Assembly: GCA_014379625.1 (NCBI GenBank)
Contig: JACMLJ010000095.1
Coordinates: 62,001-126,000, forward strand
Length of the DNA: 64,000 nucleotides
Origin: Ferruginibacter sp.
GTDB taxonomy: Bacteria; Bacteroidota; Bacteroidia; Chitinophagales; Chitinophagaceae
Direction: 5' to 3'
The notes under the pieces were generated by a model that saw only the letters and a program-made list of their open reading frames with translations, was not told the DNA's origin and made no database searches. Of this stretch, positions 55,966 through 64,000 are shown piece after piece (position 1 is the first letter of the stretch; every line of letters starts with the position of its first letter). The position numbers were made by a program, and so were the translations under genes.

Positions 55966-56967
55966 TTATGTCTTTTTGTTATAATATGCTATTGCGCCAA
56001 TACCACCAGCAACTCCAACTCCACTACTTAAGTAAATCAGCGTAAAATTTTGATTCCTTTGTAACATGTAAGCATAATATGATGATGTAAAATGATTATA
56101 AAAGCTTTCCAGGGTTTTATTCAAATAGCTGGAGTTGACCCCTTCAATTATAGCGGTCATATCTAAAAGGTCAGTAGAAACTAAAAATGATTTTGGATTT
56201 ACTTCAAAACTATTACAAGTAATTAAATTGGATTCTGAATTGAAACGATCTAAAGTTATCTGCTTTACACTATTATGGAAAATTAAAATCGGGACTTCAT
56301 TTTTATCAAGTATTTCATTTTGTTTTATAATCATATCATCGAAAGATGATACTTTAATAATTTTATCGTTATTAAATGAAACAGAAGAATTAGCAACCAA
56401 AGTTTTTGCATTGGCTTCATCTATTTCATAAAGCTTCATCACGGTTGGAATGTTGTCAGAAATTAAATAAATAACTCTAAAGGATTTGTCTTTTTGTTTT
56501 AGATATGCTGAATTGTTAAAAACAAACTTCACACCCCTTTCGATCAAATGGTTTGCTTGTCTTTGCGTTAACCCATCCTTTAAATAAAGGTTGTCAGAAT
56601 TTTCAAAAGGAATTTGTTCAAAACTAATGTACCGCTTTTTATTATAATTATAACTTCCATCAGAGTTTTGACTTAAAGTATTTGATCTTCCGGCATCCGC
56701 AGCGTTTTTTGATTCAGGGCTTATTTCTATTGGCCTGACTTCTTCAGTTGTGAGGCGCCGGGTCGCTTCAGCTTCTTCCTCTGCTAATTTTTTTGCTGCT
56801 TTATTAGCTGCATTCTCAGTTTCTCTTCCTAGATTAGGACCACTTTCCCTGGCTAATTTTTCAGATGCTTCACCACAGCCTTTAAATGCTTTTGAACACG
56901 CTATTGGATTAACACCCAAAATAGCTATAAAACTTATTGAAAATAATAACTTAGTATGTTTAGTCAT
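55966..56967 (-). CDS. Lipoprotein-like protein with C-terminal membrane segment
   Basis: Not recognised. From the ATG at 56967 the protein has 333 residues; the frame opens 48 bases earlier but that start would bury the signal. The signal peptide ends in IAC with Cys24 as a possible lipidation site. A helical, Ala/Glu-rich stretch (about 35-75) is followed by a beta-rich domain (GSYNYNKKRYISFEQIP, then HLIERGVKFVFNNS and FRVIYLISDNIPTV). A hydrophobic Gly-rich helix near the C-terminus (VGVAGGIGAIAYY) ends the chain. First gene of a two-gene unit with a small membrane protein. Confidence 0.7.
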   Translation of the reverse strand: MTKHTKLLFSISFIAILGVNPIACSKAFKGCGEASEKLARESGPNLGRETENAANKAAKKLAEEEAEATRRLTTEEVRPIEISPESKNAADAGRSNTLSQNSDGSYNYNKKRYISFEQIPFENSDNLYLKDGLTQRQANHLIERGVKFVFNNSAYLKQKDKSFRVIYLISDNIPTVMKLYEIDEANAKTLVANSSVSFNNDKIIKVSSFDDMIIKQNEILDKNEVPILIFHNSVKQITLDRFNSESNLITCNSFEVNPKSFLVSTDLLDMTAIIEGVNSSYLNKTLESFYNHFTSSYYAYMLQRNQNFTLIYLSSGVGVAGGIGAIAYYNKKT

Positions 56968-57663
56968 TATGCAAAAGTTTGTATTACAAGATAGATTATT
57001 TTTTGATTTCTGCAATTTTTACAATTCCCGCCAACTTTTGCGTAATATTTTAAATCGGTGGCTCATCAACCCTGCAAATTTATCTCATACTTTTTCTGCA
57101 AACATCTTCAACTGGCGGGGGTATATCATAAAAGAATATAACACTCTATATGTATGGTTATCCGGTATTACACTGGTAATATTATTCACGTACCCTCACC
57201 TTATCAATTATGACAACAGCCGGCAAAACCTTTTACTTGCTATCAAACTTCCCATCCTTTTAGTGGCATATTTAGAAGCGCGTTACCTCAATAATCCGGC
57301 AAGTTAAAAGAGTAAGGATACGCTCTATCGGGCGTTTATACCCATCGCTTATTGTGGGCAGGGATAATTTTCGTAAAATATTTTACCCTTACCGGACTGA
57401 GTGTTGCTGCCTTAGTTTCCAACTACCCTAGTCAGAATTTTACTATAATTGATCTGATGAAAACATTCTTCAGGCACGTTATTTAATATTACAAAAGAAC
57501 GGTAAAACTCCTACAACGTTTTATTATTAATATTAGTTAAAAATATTTACCGCTTTTTTAAAGAAGTGTTACTATTTAAACACAACCCAATATTGTTTTT
57601 TTGCGTTATAAAAGATAAATCACGGATATATATTAGCTAAAAAATGTATATTCATACCTGAAA
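56968..57663. other. Intergenic region with a doubtful open frame
   Basis: A frame on the plus strand from 56969 to 57307 (112 codons, hydrophobic in its second half) starts 1 base from the divergent gene and leaves no room for a promoter, so it is not called. The remaining 350 bases before the DNRLRE gene show no gene; a promoter is expected there but no consensus box was seen. Confidence 0.35.
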
Positions 57664-58899
57664 TTGATGCACCGCTTTTTACCAAAAAATTTACCTATGC
57701 TTAAATTCTACTTCCCAGCACTTTTTTTCATGAGTTTACTTTCTTTAGCAAATGCCCAAACCACTGTTGTTCTTAGCGCCGTAAAAGATAATACGATTTA
57801 CCAGGAATCGACAGGCTATAGTAATGGAATCGGTGATAATTTTTTTTCGGGTAGTACTGCGACCGGTAAACCCAGAAGAGCTTTGATGAAATTTGATATT
57901 GCCTCGGTAATACCTGCCGGTGCTTCTGTAACCTCTGTTACCCTATCCTTATTTTGCAACAAAACTGTGTCGGGTACCAATATTATGAGGATACACCAAT
58001 TATTGGCAGACTGGGGAGAAGGCAGTTCTAATGCCGGGGGACAGGAAGGCGCCGGTACCCCGGCGGCGTCAAACGATGCCACCTGGGCCAGTCGTTTTCA
58101 TTTATCAACTTTATGGAACACAACCGGCGGAGAATTTGCTGCAACAGCTTCCGCTTCTGCGTCTGTTGTAACTGATAATACGGTTTACACCTGGACTTCG
58201 CCCCAGGCCATAGCTGATGTGCAAAACTGGTTGAATAATCCTGCTACAAATTTTGGCTGGATATTGATTGGAGATGAAGCCAGGTTGCAATCAGCCAAGC
58301 GATTTGCTTCCCGTGAAAATCCAAATTCAACCCAGCGGCCACAATTATCGGTCACCTATAATACTACCGTTCCTGTAGAACTTGCTTCCCTGGATATTAA
58401 AGAAATAAAGAGTGGTGTTTTACTAAACTGGACAACTTCCCAGGAGTTGAATAATGCATACTTTTTAATTGAACATAGCCTGGATGGTTTTCATTTCTCT
58501 ACGGTTGGCAAAATTAATGGTGCAGGTAATTCTGCGGGCCTTACAGCTTACAAGTTCAGTCATGAAGGTATTGCGGCCGGCCGCCATTATTATCGCCTTG
58601 CCCAAACAGACATCGGTGGCAGGGTTCAATTGTCCACTATCAAAACGATTATTATAAAAAAACAGCGCTTTTACATACAGGTTAGTCCAAACCCTGTTGC
58701 TGATATAATATTGTTAAAAAGTTCAGCGAATAAACCAGGAAGCCGGTACTCGATCAGGAGCAATACAGGGATACTGGTTTTAACCGGCGTTCTGGATAAC
58801 AAAGGGATCAATGTAAAAAACTTAGTAACGGGAATTTATCTTTTGCAGATAGAACAGGCACCCGGCGATGTTCTAACCGGTACATTTTTTAAATACTAA
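57664..58899 (+). CDS. Secreted DNRLRE-domain protein with T9SS sorting domain
   Basis: A 411-residue exported protein. The signal peptide covers roughly 1-31. A DNRLRE (carbohydrate-binding-like beta) domain fills about 32-235, with DNTIYQESTGYSNGIGDNFFSG, RRALMKFDIASVIPAGASVTSVTLSLF and FASRENPNSTQRPQLSVTY as clear family marks. A fibronectin-like linker (ISHSLDGFHFSTVGKINGAG-type wording) follows. The Por secretion C-terminal domain (about 345-411, VSPNPVADIILLKSS...GIYLLQIE) directs it through type IX secretion to the surface. Substrate unknown. It stands alone. Confidence 0.88.
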   Translation: MMHRFLPKNLPMLKFYFPALFFMSLLSLANAQTTVVLSAVKDNTIYQESTGYSNGIGDNFFSGSTATGKPRRALMKFDIASVIPAGASVTSVTLSLFCNKTVSGTNIMRIHQLLADWGEGSSNAGGQEGAGTPAASNDATWASRFHLSTLWNTTGGEFAATASASASVVTDNTVYTWTSPQAIADVQNWLNNPATNFGWILIGDEARLQSAKRFASRENPNSTQRPQLSVTYNTTVPVELASLDIKEIKSGVLLNWTTSQELNNAYFLIEHSLDGFHFSTVGKINGAGNSAGLTAYKFSHEGIAAGRHYYRLAQTDIGGRVQLSTIKTIIIKKQRFYIQVSPNPVADIILLKSSANKPGSRYSIRSNTGILVLTGVLDNKGINVKNLVTGIYLLQIEQAPGDVLTGTFFKY

Positions 58900-58978
58900 T
58901 CGATTTTCGAAATAGGAAATTATTTGTACCCATAGTCTTTGAAAAAAACGAGGTTTTCCTTTGTTGTATCATACTTGT

Positions 58979-58986
58979 TATCTTTG
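58979..58986 (+). promoter_or_regulatory. Candidate -7 box for nfu (TATCTTTG)
   Basis: A full match to TAnnTTTG, 25 bases before the ATG at 59012. A TTTG about 18 bases upstream (58960-58963) may serve as -33, slightly short of the usual spacing. Confidence 0.5.
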
Positions 58987-59011
58987 TATCGAATTTTTTA
59001 AATGCAATTTT

Positions 59012-59611
59012 ATGATAAAGACAGGTAACCCGGTAATTAGTATTTACACAGAGATGACACCCAACCCGGAAACAATGAAATTTGTTGCCAACAAATTATT
59101 GTACCCGGGCAAAAGCATTGACTTTCCTGATGAAATAAGTGCGGCCCCATCTCCTTTAGCGCAGGAGTTATTTACTTTTCCTTTTATTAAATCGGTTTTT
59201 ATTGCGAGTAATTTTATTACCCTGACAAAAACTACAGGAACAGACGACTGGCAGGATGTCATACCTACGATCAAACAGTTTTTAAAAGAATACCTTGAAG
59301 ACGGAAAAGCGGTGGTAAATGAAGAGGCTATTGCTTCTTTGAGGCATGAAAGCAGTAATGAGGTAAGTGCAGATGATGACGATGTGGTGAAACGTATCAA
59401 AGAATTATTGGAAAATTATGTAAAACCCGCCGTAGAAATGGATGGCGGTGCTATACAATTCAAAAGTTATGAGGATGGCAGGGTCAACTTAATGTTGCAG
59501 GGAAGTTGCAGTGGCTGCCCTTCTTCTATGATTACGTTAAAAGCCGGTATTGAAGGAATGATGAAACGAATGATTCCGGAAGTGAAGGAAGTGGTGGCGG
59601 AAGCAGACTAA
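59012..59611 (+). CDS. Nfu-type iron-sulfur cluster scaffold/carrier
   Basis: A 199-residue protein that assembles or delivers Fe-S clusters. The Nfu N-terminal domain (about 10-95) has MTPNPETMKFVANKLL and FPFIKSVFIASNFITLTK. The NifU C-terminal domain (about 120-199) carries the cluster motif CSGC at Cys166/Cys169 and the sequence VKPAVEMDGGAIQF. The start at 59012 is chosen because it lies just behind a promoter box; an ATG upstream at 58961 would overlap that box. Followed by a hairpin terminator. Confidence 0.93.
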   Translation: MIKTGNPVISIYTEMTPNPETMKFVANKLLYPGKSIDFPDEISAAPSPLAQELFTFPFIKSVFIASNFITLTKTTGTDDWQDVIPTIKQFLKEYLEDGKAVVNEEAIASLRHESSNEVSADDDDVVKRIKELLENYVKPAVEMDGGAIQFKSYEDGRVNLMLQGSCSGCPSSMITLKAGIEGMMKRMIPEVKEVVAEAD

Positions 59612-59646
59612 CTCCAAAAGGTAAACTTCGAAAAGAAAAATAATTT

Positions 59647-59684
59647 AAGCATCCATACTGCATAGTAAGTATCGGTGCTTTTTT
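59647..59684 (+). terminator. Rho-independent terminator after nfu
   Basis: Arms AAGCATCCATACT and AGTATCGGTGCTT pair with one wobble and one mismatch over an 8-base loop, followed by a T-run, 36 bases past the stop codon. It lies close to the end of the convergent DoxX-like gene. Confidence 0.65.
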
Positions 59685-59737
59685 ATTTAGATGATTTGTT
59701 TCCAGTTTTTTTAAGTCATTCGATGATTCTGTTTATT

Positions 59738-60106
59738 TTATTTCCTATGACACCATGCCCACCACATCAATAAAAATTGTAAAGGAAATAGTCTCACCCA
59801 TGCCGCCCAAACCGGCCAGCACATTGTTTCGCTCATACATCCTCCTTTTTGTATCATGTAAATATGTGCGGGAATAAACAGTACTAATAAAACAACTAAC
59901 CCCAGTGCTCCAAATTTTCTTGTTTTCGGGAAAATAAGGAGGATACCCAGGATGATTTCAATTGCTCCACTTACGATATTGATAAAATGCGGATAAGGCA
60001 AATAAGGAGGAATAATTGAAAAGTATCCGCCCGGATGAATAAAATGATTTAGCCCTGCGCCTATATATAAAACAATCATCAGTACCAGGCTTATTTTTTT
60101 TAGCAT
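59738..60106 (-). CDS. DoxX-like membrane protein
   Basis: A 122-residue, four-helix inner-membrane protein of the DoxX/MauE-like family. The first helix has MIVLYIGAGLNHFIHPGGYFSIIPPYLPYP, and the second and third carry IVSGAIEIILGILLIFP and LGLVVLLVLFIPAHIYM. The last helix follows a CWPVWAAWVRLF segment. Such proteins are linked to redox balance or sulfur oxidation but are poorly defined. Convergent with nfu. Stands alone. Confidence 0.85.
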   Translation of the reverse strand: MLKKISLVLMIVLYIGAGLNHFIHPGGYFSIIPPYLPYPHFINIVSGAIEIILGILLIFPKTRKFGALGLVVLLVLFIPAHIYMIQKGGCMSETMCWPVWAAWVRLFPLQFLLMWWAWCHRK

Positions 60107-60426
60107 ATCTCCTTAATAACAGTTTTGCATTATTGTTTGCATAAATATACATTTCCCTGGACCAACAGTATAAAATACTATTATAGAAATTGCTTTGCCA
60201 AATACCCCGAAAAAGAAGCGGCTCTGAAGTTTTATCTTTCTTCAGCAATAGTTTTACCATTTTATGAAAATAAAAACTGCTTACTTCGGCATTTAAGATT
60301 GTTTCACCTTCAGGGCTTTAACTTTGCAAAGCAGTTAAATGCATGATTGCCGGCACGATTATTTGTATCCCGGTATGTGAACAACTTTTTCTTAGCAAAT
60401 CATAAATAGACAATTTCAGAATAAAA
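60107..60426. other. Intergenic region with a promoter-like site
   Basis: 320 bases between divergent genes. TTG at 60299-60301, 17 bases and TAACTTTG at 60319-60326 match the phylum promoter pattern, 100 bases before the M23 lipoprotein start. Nothing else is recognised. Confidence 0.4.
60299..60326 (+). promoter_or_regulatory. Promoter of the M23 lipoprotein gene
   Basis: TTG, a 17-base spacer and TAACTTTG fit the Bacteroidota -33/-7 pattern. The predicted leader is about 95 bases, longer than for most genes here, and might hold regulation. Confidence 0.55.
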
Positions 60427-61071
60427 ATGCAGCCATTTTATGTTGTTAAAGATTGCCTGACGAGGCGAAAATTTTTATTGCCGTTAAGTTTTAGCTTTAT
60501 GGTTCTTGCAAGTTGTTCAGTGAGCAGGGATCCTTTGCGTACACAGATCAGGCAACTGCAAAAAGGCATTATAAAAGATGATACCAGTTATGTGTATAAT
60601 TTGCCATTTGCATACAATAAATCCTATTGCCTGGTACAGGGGTATTTTAGCAGGTATTCACATAAAAACCGCGCTGCACTTGATTTTAAAATGAAAAAAG
60701 GAACCCTCGTTTTTGCTGCAAGGGACGGGATAATTATAAGAATTAAAGAAGATGGATATAAGGGTGGATGGAACAGGAAGTACAGGCCAGAAGGGAATTT
60801 TATAGTTGTACAGCATACTGATGGTTCAAGGGCCGGATACTGGCACCTGCAGCATGATGGGGCATTGGTAAATATTGGGGATACGATACAACAGGGCCAG
60901 TTGATTGGGTTAAGCGGGAGAACAGGATACGCATTGTTTGCCCATTTACATTTTTTAGTGTGGAGTGTCAATAATACAGGGCAGCGACAACAAACCGCCA
61001 CCCGGTTTAGAACATCTAAGGGAATCGTTTATCTTCGGCCATTCAGAAGATACCGCAATATTAAATTTTAA
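60427..61071 (+). CDS. M23-family metallopeptidase lipoprotein
   Basis: A 214-residue envelope protein with a lipoprotein signal (FMVLASC, Cys30). The LytM-type domain spans about 75-195. The first zinc residues are in the YSHKNRAALDFKMKKGTLVFAARDG stretch, and GLSGRTGYALFAHLHF supplies the last pair (HLH). It would trim peptidoglycan cross-links or peptides. No SH3 or LysM domain is seen. Upstream of pnuC with a 12-base gap, so likely first in that transcript. Confidence 0.85.
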   Translation: MQPFYVVKDCLTRRKFLLPLSFSFMVLASCSVSRDPLRTQIRQLQKGIIKDDTSYVYNLPFAYNKSYCLVQGYFSRYSHKNRAALDFKMKKGTLVFAARDGIIIRIKEDGYKGGWNRKYRPEGNFIVVQHTDGSRAGYWHLQHDGALVNIGDTIQQGQLIGLSGRTGYALFAHLHFLVWSVNNTGQRQQTATRFRTSKGIVYLRPFRRYRNIKF

Positions 61072-61082
61072 AAGCCCGATTT

Positions 61083-61721
61083 TTGACTGTACAGGAAATA
61101 ATTCAGCAATTTTTGACTGGTATGAAAAACACCGGGGCGCTGGAGTATGTAGCCGTGTTTGCCGGTATTATCAGTGTGTGGTTTTCAAGAAAAGAAAATA
61201 TTTGGGTATATCCTACCGGATTGATCAGTACTATCATTTATATTTATTTAAGTTTTAAGGTGGGATTATATGGTGAAGGAAGCGTAAATTTTTATTATAC
61301 AGTAATGAGTATTTATGGATGGATTTTATGGGCAAGAAAAGATACTAAACAACTACCGCTGCTAAAAATCACTAATTCATCAAAAAAAGAATGGCTGCAG
61401 CAGTTTGCATTTTGTTCTTTTTTTTACTTAGTTATTTTTGTTATTCTATGGTGGCTTAAAAAGAATCATTATTCAACAGAAGTAATTCCATGGGCGGATG
61501 CTTTTGCCAGTTCAACAGCTTTTACAGGAATGTGGTTAATGGCTAAAAAGAAAATAGAAAGCTGGTACTGGTGGATCGCTACCAATATTGCCTCTATACC
61601 GCTTTACTTTGTAAAACAATATGTTTTTACAAGCGTATTTTATATCGTGCTGTTGATAATGGCGATATTCGGTTTACTGGAATGGGTGAAAAGATCCAAC
61701 AACAACCGTCTTTCAATTTAA
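61083..61721 (+). CDS. pnuC: Nicotinamide riboside transporter PnuC
   Basis: An inner-membrane carrier for nicotinamide riboside, 212 residues with about seven helices. The start is a TTG at 61083, chosen because it gives the usual N-terminal amphipathic stretch (TVQEIIQQFLTGMKNTGALEYVAVFAGIISVWFS); the first ATG at 61122 would cut most of it. The hallmarks are KENIWVYPTGLIST near 39-52, NFYYTVMSIYGWILWAR near 70-86 and the WWIATNIASIPLYF stretch near 163. It precedes tag and the NadR-like kinase, which would phosphorylate the imported riboside. Confidence 0.9.
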   Translation: MTVQEIIQQFLTGMKNTGALEYVAVFAGIISVWFSRKENIWVYPTGLISTIIYIYLSFKVGLYGEGSVNFYYTVMSIYGWILWARKDTKQLPLLKITNSSKKEWLQQFAFCSFFYLVIFVILWWLKKNHYSTEVIPWADAFASSTAFTGMWLMAKKKIESWYWWIATNIASIPLYFVKQYVFTSVFYIVLLIMAIFGLLEWVKRSNNNRLSI

Positions 61722-61743
61722 ACTTATTGTAATTTATTTATCA

Positions 61744-62316
61744 ATGGGTCCAGTTAATACGTATTGTGAAGCCCTTATCCGGATGAAGCCGGATGATTAT
61801 ATTGTTCATAAAATATACCATGATCAACACTATGGTTTTCCCATTCATGACGACGATGAATTGTTTTGCCGGTTGGTGTTGGAAATAAACCAGGCTGGTT
61901 TAAGCTGGACCACTATCTTAAAAAAACAGGATAATTTTAGAAAAGCATACAAGGGTTTTGATATTAAAAAAGTAGCCCGTTTTACTGATAAAGATGTACT
62001 GCGCTTATTAGCTGATGCAGGTATTATCCGTAACCGCCTGAAAGTAAATGCTGCTATTGAAAATGCAAAAACCATTCTCACCCTTCAAAAAGATTTTGGC
62101 TCTTTTAAAAACTGGCTGGATGGGCATCATCCTAAAAGCAAAAATGAATGGACCTTGCTTTTTAAAAAAACCTTTCGTTTTACGGGTGGTGAAATAGTTA
62201 ACGAATTTTTATTGAGCACGGGTTATTTACCCGGCGCCCATCACGAAGGTTGTGCCATTTATAAAAAAGTTATACAATCAAAACCGTCATGGAAAACAAT
62301 TAAAAATCATGAGTAA
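61744..62316 (+). CDS. tag: DNA-3-methyladenine glycosylase I
   Basis: A base-excision enzyme that removes 3-methyladenine from alkylated DNA. A 190-residue helix-hairpin-helix glycosylase with YHDQHYGFPIHDDDELFCRLVLEINQAGLSWTTILKKQ near 23-61 (Glu48 in the EINQAGLSW pocket). HEGC near the end (TGYLPGAHHEGCAIY) holds a zinc-binding His/Cys pair, together with the N-terminal Cys and His. It overlaps the next gene's start by 8 bases. Placement between two NAD-salvage genes is unusual and may be just a shared transcript. Confidence 0.93.
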   Translation: MGPVNTYCEALIRMKPDDYIVHKIYHDQHYGFPIHDDDELFCRLVLEINQAGLSWTTILKKQDNFRKAYKGFDIKKVARFTDKDVLRLLADAGIIRNRLKVNAAIENAKTILTLQKDFGSFKNWLDGHHPKSKNEWTLLFKKTFRFTGGEIVNEFLLSTGYLPGAHHEGCAIYKKVIQSKPSWKTIKNHE

Positions 62317-62896
62317 AAAAATTGTTATACTCGGCCCTGAAAGCACTGGTAAAAGCACATTGTGCGCTTTATTGGCCGAATATTACAAAACAGGCTGGGT
62401 TAAAGAGTATGCCCGGGAATATTTACTGGTTAACGGAACCAATTATTCATACGATAATTTGCTGGAAATAGCAAGTGGGCAAATAGCTTTGGAAGATTCA
62501 GCTAAGAGTTTGCAGGATTCCGGCGCTACGGTTTTAGCGCCCATTGCAATCGCAGACGCTAACCCTGCGCCCGAAACCAATACAGCTAAATTTATTTTTA
62601 TTGATACCAATATGTACGTGCTAAAAGTGTGGTGTGAATTTGTTTTTGGCAAATGCCATCACTGGATATTGAACCAGATTGCAGAAAGAAAATACGACTT
62701 GTATTTACTATGCGATATCGATTTACCCTGGGTGAAAGATGAACTCAGGGAATATCCCGACCTACAAACAAGGGAAATACTGTATCATCATTATAAAGAT
62801 ATTATGGTAAATCAAACAGTACCCTGGGTAAATATCAACGGAAGTTATAGTGAACGCTTACAAAAAGCTGTAAAGGCGGTTGACTCGCTAAACTGA
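62309..62896 (+). CDS. NadR-type ribosylnicotinamide kinase-like ATPase
   Basis: A 195-residue P-loop kinase resembling the C-terminal kinase domain of NadR. Walker A GPESTGKST is at 8-16, VKEYAREYL follows, and FIFIDTNMYVLKVWCEFVFGKCHHWI plus YDLYLLCDIDLPWVKDELREYPD are typical of the family. The NadR repressor and adenylyltransferase domains are absent, so it likely only phosphorylates nicotinamide riboside to NMN. The start at 62309 overlaps the tag stop; together with pnuC it forms an uptake-and-trap pair. Confidence 0.85.
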   Translation: MSKKIVILGPESTGKSTLCALLAEYYKTGWVKEYAREYLLVNGTNYSYDNLLEIASGQIALEDSAKSLQDSGATVLAPIAIADANPAPETNTAKFIFIDTNMYVLKVWCEFVFGKCHHWILNQIAERKYDLYLLCDIDLPWVKDELREYPDLQTREILYHHYKDIMVNQTVPWVNINGSYSERLQKAVKAVDSLN

Positions 62897-62897
62897 G

Positions 62898-63989
62898 TCA
62901 AAACCAACCCTGTTTTCTAAACATCCGGAGCATTGCCAATGGCACAAACAACATCAGTCCCACCGAAATAAAAAAGCCCCATTTACTGTGCAGCAGGGGA
63001 ATGATATCAAAGTTCATTCCGAAGATCCCACCAATTACCGTGGCGGGGGCGAGTAAACAGGTAACGATGGCCATTACTTTCATTACCTCGTTCATCTTTA
63101 AATTTACATTACTCAGGTACAGATCGTGTAAGTTCATCATCATATCGCGGTAGTTTTCCGCCAGGTCATTGGCCTGTACAATATGATCATATACATCTTT
63201 GAAATATTTTTCTGTTTTTTCTTCAATCAATTCACTTTCGCTTCGCAATATTCCATTTACCAGTTCACGAACGGGTGCAACACTGCGTTTGAGAATAATC
63301 ATTTCTTTTCGCAGCATATTTATTTTAGCAAGGCTGCGCTTATTGGAATTGCGCACAATATCCTCTTCCAGTGTTTCTATTCTTTCGCCCAGTTTCTCCA
63401 TCACCACATAATAGTTATCAACGATCATATCGATCAGTGAATAGAATAAAAAATCAGGGCCGTTCTGACGTATTTTACTTCCGTTGATCTTTAGTTTTTC
63501 ACGCAGTGGGTTAAATACATCCCTGAATTCATCTTCCTGGAAACTAATCACGAAATTTTTACCCAATACGATACTGATCTGTTCTATTTCAACAGCAGAA
63601 TCCTTTTCATTGAAATACATCATATTCAGCACACAAAACAGCAATCCATCTATCTCATCCATTTTTGGCCGCTGGCCGATGCTTAGTATATCTTCTGTAA
63701 TGAGGTAATGTATACCATACTTGTTACAAATGGTTTCCACATCCGATTTACGCAAGCCATCTACATTTAACCAGGTGGTACGCGGAGATTCTATATAAGC
63801 ATAACAGGAAGGCAGATCCGTTAATTCCCTTATATCAATCTGCCGGCTATCGTAATCATATACAAAAAGTTTTATGGATTCCGGTTCTTTTCTTGCAGCC
63901 ACCGCAGTAGGGTTTACCTGCAATACTTTTTTTGTACGCAGCAATTCCAAAGGGTTCAATAAATAAGAAAAATAATTACGGGTGTGCAT
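62898..63989 (-). CDS. corA: CorA-family magnesium/cobalt transporter
   Basis: A pentameric divalent-cation channel of 363 residues. A long cytoplasmic alpha/beta domain (1-about 300) with coiled-coil helices leads to two C-terminal membrane helices. The GMN selectivity motif is at 324-326 (GIFGMNFD), and the tail ends RKQGWF. The family's YHYDYDSRQ-like opening strand and DLYLSNVNLKMNEVMKVM in the stalk helix are present. It converges with the NadR-like kinase gene with a single base between the stops. Its promoter lies at the window edge or beyond. Confidence 0.94.
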   Translation of the reverse strand: MHTRNYFSYLLNPLELLRTKKVLQVNPTAVAARKEPESIKLFVYDYDSRQIDIRELTDLPSCYAYIESPRTTWLNVDGLRKSDVETICNKYGIHYLITEDILSIGQRPKMDEIDGLLFCVLNMMYFNEKDSAVEIEQISIVLGKNFVISFQEDEFRDVFNPLREKLKINGSKIRQNGPDFLFYSLIDMIVDNYYVVMEKLGERIETLEEDIVRNSNKRSLAKINMLRKEMIILKRSVAPVRELVNGILRSESELIEEKTEKYFKDVYDHIVQANDLAENYRDMMMNLHDLYLSNVNLKMNEVMKVMAIVTCLLAPATVIGGIFGMNFDIIPLLHSKWGFFISVGLMLFVPLAMLRMFRKQGWF

Positions 63990-64000
63990 ATAAAAAAATT

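Noticed and set aside
56750-57307. Plus-strand frame of 185 codons near the lipoprotein gene
   Set aside because: Its first half is antisense to a real gene and its second half (from 56969) begins 1 base from a divergent start codon; no homology was recognised.

Overview
The window looks like a chromosomal segment of a Bacteroidota bacterium, most likely family Chitinophagaceae. Several things point there: Rho carries a long acidic/Gln-rich insertion; promoter-like sites follow the TAnnTTTG pattern of the phylum; tRNA genes lack an encoded CCA; ribosome binding sites are weak or absent; one secreted protein ends in a type IX secretion (T9SS, Por) sorting domain; and there are many small lipoproteins. 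No rRNA, intact insertion sequence, prophage or CRISPR array was seen. Gene calls rest on reading the translated sequence and recalled family motifs; no database search was possible.

Layout. 0-16 kb is mostly housekeeping: rho, a D-lactate dehydrogenase, asnS, a DUF421 membrane protein, a universal stress protein, a methionine-type aminotransferase, mannose-1-phosphate guanylyltransferase, arabinose-5-phosphate isomerase (LPS/Kdo supply), recQ, a zinc alcohol dehydrogenase and tRNA-Phe. 16-28 kb is a long minus-strand run of accessory enzymes: an alkaline-phosphatase-superfamily hydrolase, a membrane protein paired with a patatin phospholipase that has two membrane segments, a rhomboid protease, a T4-lysozyme-like protein, a cytoplasmic alpha-amylase, and a compact four-gene locus (DUF2235 hydrolase, small helical protein, lipoprotein, membrane protein). 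Imperfect direct repeats lie on both sides of that locus, and a second repeated element lies in its leaders.

28-36 kb holds an orphan NarL-type response regulator, a PepSY-like secreted protein, hemN with a large uncharacterised conserved partner, and small hypotheticals. 36-44 kb holds tRNA-Gly(CCC), a TPR protein, an intracellular-looking subtilisin-like protease and, convergent to it, an 1184-residue protein joining an N-terminal caspase-like protease to a C-terminal alpha/beta-hydrolase, both with recognisable catalytic residues. This is the strongest candidate for unusual biology here.

44-64 kb returns to ordinary functions: dipeptidase E, M28 peptidase, an archaeal-type ATPase with tandem palindromic repeats upstream, a pRiA4b ORF-3-like protein, an arginyltransferase-like protein, uvrD/pcrA, a DNRLRE/T9SS protein, an Nfu-type Fe-S protein, a DoxX-like protein, an M23 lipoprotein, a pnuC-tag-nadR-like cluster (nicotinamide riboside uptake and phosphorylation around a DNA glycosylase) and corA.

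Possible cooperation is limited: pnuC with the NadR-type kinase (NAD salvage), manC with kdsD (surface sugar precursors), hemN with its partner, and, more speculatively, the lipid/peptide hydrolases at 18-27 kb and 38-44 kb as envelope-active or self-targeting enzymes.
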